This document shows, piece after piece, positions 38,993 through 50,962 of a DNA stretch of 64,000 bases (the stretch's first letter is position 1; each line of letters opens with the position of its first letter). Under the pieces are notes generated by a model. It did not search any database. It worked only from the letters and a program-made list of their open reading frames with translations, and had not been told where the DNA came from. Where the stretch lies: assembly GCA_005281725.1 (NCBI GenBank), contig SSBO01000007.1:4808031-4872030 (forward strand), written 5' to 3'. Position numbers and translations under genes: made by a program. The stretch is from Wuchereria bancrofti (lineage: Eukaryota > Nematoda > Chromadorea > Rhabditida > Onchocercidae).

Positions 38993-40913
38993 CTAAGGGA
39001 GAAAACTTGGTTGTTGCGCTGCGGAATGCAGTGAACTGAGAACAAGCGTCGGATCTGAGAATCCCTGTGATGACGACTTTTCAGCACTTGAACTCGATCT
39101 AGATGAGCTGTTGAACTGATCAATTACCCATTCCAATCCTTTCCGACCCTTAAAAGATCAGTTATTACTTGATTTGATTTTTTTCATTATTTTTAAAGAT
39201 GCTATTCAACTACGTCGCTATCATTTTGGAGTTAATATATGAAGTTTCCAAAGTACTGCAGCATTCACCAAATTAAATCAAGAATTGTCTAAGCTGACAT
39301 CGTCAAGATATTTTTTGATCATTATTAATTCTTTCATATTCATTCTGTGAACTATTACTGACAAACTGCATTGCTCTTTTATTCATTGCAAGGATTTCGG
39401 TATGGGTCAGTTTTGTGTTCAGACTAGAAAAAGTGTAAATAAGCAAGAATCAAGGATATCAGCAAATAAAACACGTGAAAACAAGTTCAGATACATGAGA
39501 ATTCCAGACATTCATTCTTCCTTGCTTACAAACTCCCTACCTACAAACAGCAAACCAATAATTGAAATAACTTCAATAAGAAAAACTTCCTGTATGGTCA
39601 AAAAAATGAAGAGCTTTGAAGTCGAAAAACACTCAGAGTTTGGGTATTATTCACTTAAAAATGTTTGCAATTCATGGCAGCTATCAAATACATTTTCACT
39701 GCCAAAAAAAAAAAGAAAAATGGATGAACTTTATAGCAAGGTGAATTACCTTTTCGGCATTTGTTTCATATATGTTTAGGAACATTTTTTCGCAGTAATC
39801 TGCGAATGCTGGCAAATCAACATTTACAGCAGCTTCTTGTTGTAATATCGTCCTACAATCATCTTAAGATTCAAATTTACCATTCATGTCGGCTACTGCT
39901 GACTAATCCTGAATCAAAAAACAAAAGAAAATGAATATTGGATAAAAAAAGGAAAAATACCTGTCTTGATTGTAAGGATCTGGTTTATACAATAATCGTT
40001 CATCAACACGTAGAAAACGTCCTGCATTCATCTGGGATTTTCATTTGATTATTGAAATAAATTTTATATAATTCACAGTTAGAAAATGACTAGCACAACT
40101 ACGCGCGAGCCAATACTTGAAATTCCTTACAGCCTTTCAAAATTTAAAGATGAACTAAGGAATAAAATGCAAATAAAAACGAATTTCGAACATGTTAATT
40201 GAATTGGTCATAGAAGATTGATTTGTAAAAATTGACTTGAAATCTGGACAAACAACTTACATTCCTTGTAATTAAAGTCATCTCCTTCTTCGCCGGATTA
40301 ATTTCGGTCACTTCATAGGAATATTGAGTTCCAGAAAAACCCGTCAACTACAGAAGTAAAACAATAAATTAGTAAACATGAAACATGAAAATGTAACGCA
40401 AAAATGATGGAGAATGATAGGTTGATGAATGAAGGGAAAGTTAAAATTTATCTAATTCCTTGTTCAAACAGCAGATCGATGAATCAAAATTAAAGGCAGA
40501 CATTTATAGGCTGAACAAGTCAACAGAGGAAGGTGAAAATTAATCGAACAAACCCTTACCTTTGTTACCCAAGCAGGTATCGGAAAATGGCTCTGGATAA
40601 TACGTTCAGATTGTAATGAACCATCAACAAGTAAATGTTGTCTAAGGACATCGATCCCACTAACAGCACAGTTCATTGGATTCGGGTATTTGCGCCATGC
40701 TGCATGTGCCACAGTGTCCCAAGGATGACTAAAACAAATCAGAAAACATTTCCAGTAATAAGTTATGACACAAATTAACTGAAATACTTGCATAATCGTA
40801 GCATGAATGGATCAAACTACGCTACCACGAGTCATTAAAACAACAAAGTCACGTAAATAAAGTGAAACTGCTGAAACTCACTCGAAAACGTGTTCAGAAG
40901 TCCAAAACTTCAT
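38993..40913 (-). CDS. SLMO: SLMO/PRELID3 mitochondrial lipid-transfer protein
   Basis: PRELI/MSF1-domain protein of the Slowmo/PRELID3 group; vertebrate relatives, with TRIAP1, move phosphatidylserine across the mitochondrial intermembrane space. Six exons: 40913-40882, 40728-40560, 40347-40261, 40031-39961, 39852-39750, 39148-38993; 205 residues (human PRELID3B 194). It begins MKFWTSEHVFDHPWDTVAHA, almost the family consensus, followed by AAWRKYPNPMN, VDERLLYKPDP and the C-terminal helix KGLEWVIDQFN. The last 30 residues are a serine-rich, species-specific tail. An acceptor-like TTTTTAG lies 12 nt before the ATG. Whether it is PRELID3A- or 3B-like cannot be decided in a nematode. Confidence 0.95.
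39402..39779 (+). CDS. ORF nested opposite SLMO intron 5
   Basis: A 125-codon ATG ORF on the plus strand, mostly inside the 39149-39749 intron of SLMO and overlapping its fifth exon by 30 bases. Composition is basic and polar, with PKKKRK (a classical nuclear-localisation type motif) near the end and a plausible donor (AAG then GTGAAT) at about 39741. That length is notable in such AT-rich DNA. No family was recognised and no second exon is evident. It could be chance. Confidence 0.28.
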   Translation: MGQFCVQTRKSVNKQESRISANKTRENKFRYMRIPDIHSSLLTNSLPTNSKPIIEITSIRKTSCMVKKMKSFEVEKHSEFGYYSLKNVCNSWQLSNTFSLPKKKRKMDELYSKVNYLFGICFIYV

Positions 40914-43195
40914 ATGTTATCACTGCTAAAAATCACAGATTTCCAACTAGAGAAAATCCAAATCTGGAATGAAGAAGAGAAGACATCAATAAATTCAACA
41001 CCTAGCAATAAAGTGATCATGGTCAACGACCACACACACAATAATCAGTAATTCAGCTTTATGTAACCTATTCAAAATTCAGCAACTCTAATGATATTAT
41101 GGTTTGGATACGTGATAGTAATTCTCGTCCTATTTAAACGACATGCTTCATATGAAATTTAATCAGAACTCTAACAACCACCAAATATCACAACCAGCCG
41201 TACAGCTGTTGTCAGATCTGTCATCTTAGTGTCAATTAGAGTAGGGACTTAGCGACTGGACGAGCCACAAAATCCGAGAAACATGATACGCGCATGTCTA
41301 AATTCACATTTTCAGGGCGGACAATATATTATTATTACTTGTTGTAAGAAAGTTGGTCGTAAGGTGTACACGTGAACCTCAGTGATACTCCGTGGAAAAA
41401 GTAAGTGGCAAACGACACGCAAGTGTGCTGTGCAAAAATGAAAGAAGTTTCAGTGAGCTGTAATTCCGATGTAAAGAAGATCGGATAGACACTGTTTTCA
41501 TCCAGAATGTATACGCTGTTAACGCTTTGTTTAGTGTCTGTTTTTATATGGCTGACCATCATGATAGCTTTAAAGAAATCCCTTTTGCTAGTAGTTGACA
41601 TGACGCTGCTTTTTATCTGGATTTCTCTGTTGTAATAGATAATAGACATTAGGACAATCTCATCATTGCTTTTTTATCTTCATAAGTTATAACAGTACTG
41701 ACCAAATGTTAATGAAAAATGTTTCCGATGCTCAGTAATCTCGTCACTTTTGAAAGACGATATTAAGACACTAAGGTATAGTGTGGTTTTCTTCTATTCG
41801 TAGGATCAGCAATAGAGAGGAGTTGAAGGCCACGAGATTCAGCAAGGGATATTTTCGTTAGTGTGTGTTACTTTGCGGACTGATATAATCTAGTTAAAAT
41901 AAATTACTTCTCTAATGCTCTGTAGTTTTTCAGGCTAACGTTGCTATTTATACCCGCTAGCAAGAATTGTTATATTCCACATGACACTTACGAGAGAAGA
42001 CCGAAGTGGGAGAATTCTGAGACATCATTTTTCTTAGGCCTATTGGCTTTCTATTCAAGTTACATCTTTCAAGACTGAAACAAGTTACGTTTTGAATTCT
42101 AATATCAAAACTTCTTCGAAACATCCTAAGCAACATGGTGCTCCATGGTACTATCTGCTCCCAAGGCTAGAAATATGAGCATAAGTTAAGTCCCAAATAT
42201 TCCTGCTCATTGTTCTGCACTTTTATCATTGTTTATATCATTGGTAAAATTTTCTCATTTCTGTAACTGTTCTATCTTTTGATAACTGCTGTCATCCATT
42301 TTTAATTAATTCAAAATTTTATCTCACTCTTTTCAGTCCGAATAACATCTCATCAATGTCATTTCTCCATTTTATGATATTTTTATCCTACCCTGGGACT
42401 ATACTGTTTATGTCTTCCCCATTGTATTTATATTACGTTACGGTGCACATTCAGAGGTTCTATTTTAGCTGAAACTTCATAAAATTATCGATAAACTTAA
42501 CAGTAATCACATGCTGTAAATATTGATAAGTGGATTATAACAATACTGCATATTGCAGTTGAAGAATGATTTTTCATTTTTTATTGATCACCATCTATTA
42601 GTAATATTCGTTTCTTCATACCAGTATTACCTGATTACTAATAAACAAAAGATGAAGTATTCATAACATGCTGATAAATATTTGATAAGTGAGGTACAGC
42701 GTTACTGCAGCCGGTGGTATACCTAAGCAACCGAATGTTGAAGAACCTGCGACGATGTATGCAGATGCAACCGATCTACACATCTGTAATTTTTGATTTT
42801 ATTTAGATTATGAAACCATTATTGTTTTGTCATTTTATGTTCATTGTTCAAAAAAGTGGAAGTGTTTTAGGAAAACTGTGGCGTAACGTGTAATTTAATT
42901 TAGGAAGTCACGATTTCAAGTAATACAAGAAAATTCAAAACTTATGGTTTCAAAAATGATTCTTCTGAACATGGATGTATTCCACCCTTTCCGGAAGTGT
43001 TTTATTAAAAATGAGGGACTTAGTGGGATCACTCTTTGTTGCTGATAAGTGGCAATCTCTTGGCTTGAAGAGTTTAAAATCTTGACCTGAAGAAGTGAGA
43101 AAATCTAAATCGGGCGATCAAACGAAGCTTCAAGTTATTAGCCTCAGTTGAGTTTGTAAATAACTTTTTCCAACAAATATTCGCTTTTAATATCA
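40914..43195. other. Intergenic between acid phosphatase and SLMO
   Basis: No recognised gene. A 104-codon minus-strand frame at 41335-41649, containing several Met codons, has fairly balanced composition but no motif, signal peptide or clear splice sites. 41.7-43.1 kb looks non-coding. The 3' untranslated region of the phosphatase is expected just below 43196. Confidence 0.5.
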
Positions 43196-45867
43196 TTAAA
43201 AGAAATTTGCCTTATTCAGTTGCTGTAGGCTTCGAACGCTTCTTCCTGAAACCGCTTTTTCCACTTGTGCAATCGTGCAATTATCATATGAAGAGCAACC
43301 GGGTAGTGCTAACTGATGTACTGTAGTTCCATTTTTATAGAAAAACTATAAAATGTTGGTAACTTTGATAGTGAAAGAAAATTTCCATCATCTCATTTGA
43401 GAAAAGTAAACAATAAACAAATGTGCTAATGATGCTATGGTGGTTATCAGCCTCTAACATAGGTTTGGAAATTTTAGCCTCCCTAGCCCTCTACTTAATA
43501 TATCAGCTTTGATTATATGAAAGTGATAAAAAGCTGTTCTTATTTTGCTCCTGCTTACTATTTTACTTCTTATTCACTTATTTTACTTCTTATTTCTGTT
43601 TACAATATCATTCCTTTACAAACCATAATTGTATGACTATTTGATGTCTTGTATATCTCCATTATAGCGCACGAAGCATACGGAACAAGCAAGTCATTGC
43701 CAATGCCCAGAGCATACATCAACGCTAACAACGTGCCGTCATGCTAAAACAGAAGCATCTTTGTCATTCAGAATTTTATTTTAATAAACCTATTGCTGGT
43801 CATTTATTCGATTCCGATTAATTTTCTTGTGAAATAACTGAGCGAAAAGAAAGATATCTGATGACTGAAAGAAATTAGTAGTGAATTTTAATGACATAAC
43901 GATCAGATTAAAGGAGTAGAATAAAAGAAACAAACATACGGCAGAATGAAGTTTGATTTTACGTGGATTAATCGATAATCCTAGTGACACATTTCTGGCT
44001 CGATCAATCCAATCTTTCATCAATAGTCCGCCACGTAGTCGAGCTTTTTTTGCTGAATTAAATTGCGAGATACGACGAATTCTCTTCAAACTGCTTATTA
44101 TACTTATTGTTGTCTCATTATTAAACTGAGGCCAGACATTGTACACCCATGATGGTTGTGTCATATTATGATCAATCTAAAAATAGTTTTCATAAATGTC
44201 AATCTTCGCTTAATATTAGCATAATATTAGCTAATGCACACAGTGCATGTATTCACTGTAATAGTTTAGAAATTATTCCCTTATGCAATTATTTCACTCA
44301 ACTTCTCAACATTTAATAAATATTTCTTCACAGATTTTATTGATACTTCATTTCAGGAAGAACAGACCTCTCTTTGAATATTGTATAGTGAAGCAGCCTT
44401 TTTGAAATTCATCTTCTTATATCCGGTAACGTTAGCAAGGAAATCGAAGAAGTTAGCATATTGCTTACTTATATTTTTGAATAATACTTCATTCTCCTTT
44501 TCACTCTTCACATTATACATTAGACAATTGAAACTAGTCGGTTTCAACATCTACAATCAAAATATTATTTAAATGAACAGTTACAAAAACATTTTTTGAA
44601 TTTAAATAAAGACAGCTCATTTGTCTAGAAATTGGACAAATGATATAAAATGCTCAAAATATTTCCAAATGTATCAATTTTAGATCTGCTATCTCTTATA
44701 TAACATAACATATTGTCACTACCGCAATAATTAGCTAACACATTTGAATTGAGCAACATTAAAAATGTTTCACGCGGTAGAAAACAGAGGAATGTAAAGC
44801 CTACAGCATCTGTTGTTGCCACTTGAAGTGGTAGCGGTTGCCATTGTTCATTTTGTAGCCATTCTTCTTGGCCAATGGCTGGAAAAAAGCCACGAAGCAT
44901 AGCTAATCCACTGACTATTGCTCGATCCGATTTCGACGATACCAAATCAACCTGAACAAATGAATAATTATTCTGAGTGAAGAAATGACAACCCACTGTC
45001 TCAACAATAAAACTTTATTAAGTTTTGTTGTGTAAAACTAACGATTACTATTTTTATATGTACCATATTGAGCATCAATCCATCGATTCATCAAAAGTAA
45101 AAATCATTTCGCTTTTTAACCCGATGGGCAGATGTCAGTGTCCACATCATTTTAATTCCAAAAAAAGACGGAAAATTTTATCATTCATAGGTATGAATAA
45201 TAAAATCATGAAAACTAATACTTTCCTCTAAAGTTTGGGGAAAAAATGCAACATTTTTAAACCATGACTTATCTTGACACTTGAAACTTGAAAACATGGC
45301 CTTATGATACTATTTCCAGATCATTTCTATTTATACTTTATCTTAAACTGTAATTGAAAGCGAAAAGACTTTACATCTTCTCCGTTGAAGTCTCTAATAA
45401 GTGAAGTGTATCTCTGTCGAAAGAATTGCCCAAGTTCATACATCTGCATTATTCCAATCTCAAATACACTATTTTGGTTTATCCAGTGATCTTGTCTTTC
45501 TTCCAAATATGAAACTGGCGGAAAGAGTATCTTTTAATGAGAAATCAGAAGGCTAAAAAATCCTCCTTAGTTCTCAGTAAATGAGATTACATCTGTTTCA
45601 AAAAAAAAGAAAAAGAATTGACGACAATGAAACTTGATAAAATTTCTGAGAGATTCTAACATTTGTTATTTGTCCCCATCCTCTTGGCCATGCTGTTTCA
45701 TTGTATTTATCATTGGGATAGGGTAACTGCTTTGGTGCTCTGTCACCATGTCTCCAAATCGCTTGCACATAAATAAGCTCTTTGTCGGATTCTCCTTGTG
45801 CATTCGCAATTCCAATTAGAGTGATAGCACATTTCCAAAGCAAAGTGATTCCGTATACTTTCCACAT
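43196..45867 (-). CDS. Secreted histidine acid phosphatase family, diverged
   Basis: Seven exons: 45867-45661, 45458-45375, 44951-44805, 44550-44368, 44176-43940, 43743-43624, 43345-43196; 375 residues, typical for the family. A signal peptide (1-23, ending GIANA) precedes RHGDRAP at 39-45, the phosphohistidine motif, and the catalytic HD pair is His287-Asp288. LLKPT/F-x-C, NVTGYKK and a C-terminal PGCS complete the fold. The segment that normally reads R-S-T-D-x-D-R is VSSKSDR here (101-107): the arginine equivalent to Arg79 of prostatic acid phosphatase is valine and the following Asp is lysine. Phosphatase activity may therefore be weak or lost. The exon 6/7 junction uses a weaker GTTTGT donor. 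Probably extracellular or surface-exposed. Confidence 0.93.
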
Positions 45868-46013
45868 ATATCAATCTCTCTTCTATCGTTATATTATTAC
45901 AGAACAAAAAAAGGGAACGAATGAATGTGATTCTTGACATCATGGAATGAACAGCAATCAATCAGTAAACAACAATAAATGCTAAAAAGTTTTCAGAAGA
46001 GAAAAGGAGAAGT

Positions 46014-46058
46014 CTGTGTGTGTGTGTCTGTCTGTGTGTGCGTGTGTGTGTGTGTGTC
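46014..46058. repeat. GT microsatellite
   Basis: A run of TGTG dinucleotides interrupted by TCTG and CG, just 5' of the acid phosphatase gene. Likely polymorphic. Confidence 0.9.
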
Positions 46059-47005
46059 TTTTGCATCGATATTAGCACCCGTCAGCAGTTGATATTCATC
46101 ACTGCATTAATTTATTTACTGATTTTAGGAATTAGAAATACAATTGAATTCATAAGAGTAATTGTTGCTAATCTAACTGATGATATATTCTGACCGGTAA
46201 AACTTAAAAAAAAAAAGTGGGGATGAAAAAAAGGAATATGAGAAAAAGATGGAAAGAAAATGAACTGGCATTGCAAATCGTCGATTAGATAGACTTTAAT
46301 TTGGACTGAATTATCACGCACGCCATATTTACACGGTCTGTACACATCGACAATTGCTCGAAAAGAATTACTTGGTCTTTAGGCTTAACTTCATTTGTCT
46401 CTTTGATTTGGCATTTAAACAACGAATGCAAGTAATACGTCGCGGAGTTTTAATTTTTACTATTTACTTCTACATTAATCAGAAATTGGCATCATTAGTT
46501 TTGTTGTGTAAGTAAATATTGAGTAACAATGATAAAGTTAAAAGACTTTTAATCCATGAAATCTCGATTTGTTTTTCGGGTGTTTAAAGGAGTTTCATTA
46601 AAAAGAGTTTGCTTTATCTTTTTAATATTAATCTGCTCAATGAAGCAATGAAAAATAAGCGCCACAAATTGGGTTTTCCTGATTCCATAACAAATGCAAA
46701 TGTTTGTTATTAACATTGTTAGTTGTTGGAAAAAAAGCCGAAAGTGAAAAGAAAACATATAAAATACAATTAAAAAATATAAATACCAAAAAATATTTGC
46801 ACATCACTAAATTTTCTGAAAATTTCTAAAATATATTGACAAAATGTTCCTCTCATGTAATAATAAAAATGAATTGGTCAGCATCATTTCAAAATTATTT
46901 ATTCATTATGATGAAATTTCTTGTTTCTAACGAAACCCATGCTGAATGATCGGCACTCTCCAGTTTACTTAACTTTTCTCCCTCTTTGCTACTTGAATAT
47001 CACAA

Positions 47006-47238
47006 TGTCAACAATCTCACTCCTAAAATCATTAACTAACAGAATTGACAACTTATCTTGTCAAACCGACAATTAAATGATAAATACAGCGATCGTTAAA
47101 CAAATGACAGTTTAACTGTCAGTTTTAGAAATTTATGATAGTGTTGATAGTGGCGAGAAAACATAAAAATTCTTGTCACAAAAGTGCCACTTTAATGACA
47201 ATATAATGACAATAGAAAAAATGTTATTTTTACTGTCA
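47006..47238. promoter_or_regulatory. Cluster of TGACA/TGTCA motifs
   Basis: Nine occurrences of TGACA or its complement lie within 233 bases, at 47006, 47046, 47059, 47105, 47117, 47174, 47196, 47207 and 47234. Two are arranged as a near-perfect palindrome, TGACAGTTTAACTGTCA (47105-47121). TGACAG/CTGTCA is the known core of TALE-class (MEIS/TGIF) homeodomain sites. The cluster sits between two divergently transcribed genes. A regulatory role is inferred only. Confidence 0.4.
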
Positions 47239-48515
47239 ACTTTGATCATTTAACAATTAACTTTCAAAGTTTTATTTCATTTTCATCATTTGCAAGTAAT
47301 GCTGTGTAAAATACATTAAAGAAAAACAAACAGATGCAAAATGAAATGTGTAAGATAGGAGGCAATTTTTACTACAAAATTAATTATTTGTGATTCGGAA
47401 ATTTTATTATTAGTGATGGTTATCAACGAACTCAAATTGTTTTATGAATTTCATTTCTTTACCATCAGACTTCTACTCTTTCAATAACAAAGATTTAGTG
47501 CATTCCACTAATTATTCAACAAGAAAGAAAAATTAATAAATAGTTTGAACCGTATATACAACTTATCAATCAGCTACGAATGAGATTTATGAATACATAT
47601 CCAACAAGACTAAAGCACAACCGATGAAGTAATGAAACAGTTAATGGCATATGAACGGAAGAATTGCTACGTTGGTGAGACACACCGGCAATCGTAGAAA
47701 CTCAGTAATCCCAGATTAATATATCTTAAAATTGATTAATTTTCAATGCAGGTCTATTCCATCATAAATACTCATTAATTAATTATTACCATGGTGTTTC
47801 TATCATTCACATAGTATTAATCACAAGATTTTTCACTTATTTCTGTTTAGGAAGCATCTTTGTGAAGACGATAATGTCAATCATATGGATTGTCGCTTCC
47901 GTACCTTTCAGTTTATTCCAAATTTTGTTCTTAACCAATTATGTGACAACATCTTTCGCATTACCATTCTCTTCATCTCCACTGCTCAGTTTCAAAAGAA
48001 AGATATAATAACTTCACTATTTTGCCAAAATTTTCATGCTTACTTTGCTGTCAAATTTCCTCTCCAGCACCTCATTTTACGCAATGTCACTATTTTATCA
48101 TCCATAAAACACGAATGACTTACTAGCCGAATAATTCTCGCTTGGTTTTATGAGAAAGATGCAATTGGTAGACTTGCAGGGGAGAGAGAAAGTAAACCAG
48201 TTTCTTTCTTTCGGAATATCTCATTTGCAATGACGGGTAATGCGTATAACAAATAATACGTTGGAGCGATTGCCGATCGTTCACCTCCATTTTCATGATA
48301 TGATATGTCCTTGTTGCTCTTCAGCGATCGATTGGTCGGAAGCTAAGAAATCTCCAATTTCACTCCTTTTACCTAATTTAGGTCGCTGTTTCCTTATTCA
48401 GAATTAGATAAATGCCCTCAGTTTATAACAAAAATGCGAATAATTCGTATGCAACCAAGCGCCAGTATTCATATTTAGTCATCAGAATGAACTAAACGAG
48501 TATGCTTTACAGAAT

Positions 48516-49625
48516 ATGTGCCACATTACTTTAACCTTTGCATCATTGTTTTTGTTCAGTTGTTTAAATGCAAACTCGGTTGAGGCAATAAACGATCTGC
48601 AGGAAATCATTACAAAGGTATTCGAAAGATAATACTAATTTTCAAGTTACACAGTTATTTCCCAAAAATTGCTTAGTTTACATAATAATTGTAGTTGCTT
48701 GGTTTACATGGAATTGTAGTTTGTTCCTTTGCATATTGCACTTTCTTAGATTATCAGAAAGGAATTACTTAGAGGTCACTGTATTATCACAAGATAATTT
48801 GATTTTCAAAAGAAACATCGAATTGTCAACTGTATTTTTTTCATTTTGTTCTTAAAACCATAGCTTAGCTCCTAAAAATCTTTTGATACAGTATATTTTA
48901 ATGAACTTTTTCATATAAGTCCATAAATTCAGGATGATGATGTTCACAAATACCTGCATTTTTTGTGGTGTCCACCGAAACTTCTCGGGACAATGTGTCC
49001 AGGTAATGATTTTACTACTTTTCTACTCATAACCTGAAAATTTGCTTTTTCCTTAAAATAAAGAAGAAAAACCCAACATTTCACACTTTACTTGCATTAG
49101 TATAAATAGTAGAACTATGACCGTTTATTGATATATCCGTGCGGATTTCTATGTGTTTGTGTTTCAATAACAAAATACACAAATTACATTTAAGCAGATA
49201 GATTTTTTTGCTAATTCATAAACTATTATCGAATACAATATCAAAATTATCAGAATCTGTTGTGGGAGATGCTATAAATTTTTAAATAAAATATATCTCA
49301 TAAGTCTTCCAAGTAGTTCCAACTTTTCTATTGTTTAATGTCAAACTGTGCTATATTCTTAACGTACGTAATGTTGATTATCGCTTAGTCAAAGTTTTGC
49401 GTAAAAGTCACGCAACTTCTTTTTTTTGCAGAGAACTCATTAACTTATTACTATTATTGCTGCGGTGATCACAGAAATAGATGCTGCTATGCAACAAGAA
49501 CATGGGTCATTTCCATTTGTCTAGCAGTGCCGGTGCTCATTTTTACACTTATCCTAATTTACTTCATTAGAAGAATCGCTTGCACTAAATCGAATCAGTA
49601 TGTTGCCGGAGAAAGACAACTATAA
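48516..49625 (+). CDS. Shisa-like single-pass six-cysteine membrane protein
   Basis: Three exons: 48516-48617, 48933-49002, 49432-49625, giving 121 residues. A signal peptide (about 1-23, MCHITLTFASLFLFSC...) is followed by a short ectodomain with exactly six cysteines (47, 56, 66, 67, 74, 75) in the pattern C..C..CC..CC, including YYYCCGDHRNRCC. A transmembrane helix (about 80-101) follows, then a short basic tail. This matches the Shisa-like single-transmembrane, six-cysteine architecture, whose characterised members act as adaptors for receptors in the ER or at the surface. The start is fixed by the leader and by an acceptor-like CTTTACAG 3 nt upstream. The specific subfamily was not recognised. 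A possible AATAAA is at 49868. Confidence 0.82.
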
Positions 49626-50962
49626 AAATTGTGACAGCAAAGAGATACTTCTTTCTATAAGAAGAAGTAACTTAGGGAACTCTCATTTTTTCTCGGATAA
49701 AGGATTTGATTTCTCCTAACAGGAAGCACATACTTATGTATAAAATTTTTTATTAATAGTAAAAAAGAAACGAAAAACCTGAAATTAAATCTAACTTTAA
49801 TTTTAGTGCAGTTTGTGTTAATTGCTACGGATCTCATCATGGTGCTTCTTTTTGCGTTAATTTTTGCAATAAATTATTCAACCTTATTACTCTACAGCAT
49901 GTTTGATTTAATTCACATCACATAGTGCATGAACTCTTCAAGGCTATTCAGATCTCATCAGCGAACTAGGTAGAACGAAATTTGGAAGTAATCGAATCCT
50001 TAAATATACTTACTTCCAAAACAATTTCCTTTTGTTATTTCAAATAAACGCCATAATGGTTTTCATTTAATATTCTTGCAGTACCAAAGACACAGGCGCT
50101 TTTTATATATTTTGCTATAAAGTCGGAAATACAATTTCTACAATGACATCAAATCTGCATCAGGATGAAGCTTGAAGTCCAGTCTTCGATTCATTCCACT
50201 ATTTTAACACTGTGAATTTCGACCTTTTCATCACTGCTGCTCTTTCGGAATCTATGGGTAAGTGGGCTTGACCTGTGTTATATTTAATTGTGCAACACGT
50301 CATGGTCACTCGGAAATGAATGGACAGACATTGTGTTTTTCAGAAATTTGAATTTATTTGTGGTTAAACAATCAAGTTGTAAAAATACAGTTGTAAAAAT
50401 ATGTAGAACTGTTAAATATTTTTTACAACAGACGTGATATATTCGTATAAAATTTCAGTTCAGTGATAAGTGTTTCATATATGAGCAATAATTTTCTGCG
50501 AAGAAATAGTAAGATTAGCCGGAACATCTCGAAATCAAAAGAGATATCACTAAAAAGTAAAGCAATATCACTTCAACAGTTAATTTTTTTTTCTTTTTCA
50601 TCTCTTTTGGACAATTTCAAACTTCATCCCTCAGAACATTATCTAACTTCAACTTCAATCTGAATGAATAATACTCAAAAGAGTCAAAATATCTCATGAA
50701 GACAATCAGTTTTTTAGTTCATGAATATAAATTACTTCAGAATTTATAGTATTCAATTTCTGAATAATTAAACAGCTCCACTGTTTAACTGTTCAAAAAT
50801 GCAAAGTTATAACGATATGAAAATTTTAATTAAGGAAATCTAATGAAACTGTGTTTCATATGGAGAAAAATGTATTAACAAGAATATGTTTGAGAAAAGT
50901 TTGGGAAAATTTGAGAAAAACATCCATTCTGTTAATGTATTAAAAAGGATATGTAAAGAAGA
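49626..50962. other. Intergenic between convergent genes
   Basis: Holds the 3' untranslated regions of the Shisa-like (+) and MOLO1-like (-) genes. Short ORFs at 49655-49840 and 50463-50663 lack support. Confidence 0.5.

Larger units (their letters stand above)
45868..48515. other. Intergenic between divergent genes
   Basis: Separates the acid phosphatase (-) from the Shisa-like gene (+) and should contain both promoters. It holds a GT-rich microsatellite (46014-46058) and a dense cluster of TGACA/TGTCA words (47006-47238). ORFs at 46112-46345, 46549-46758 and 47885-48118 are low-complexity and unsupported. Confidence 0.55.
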
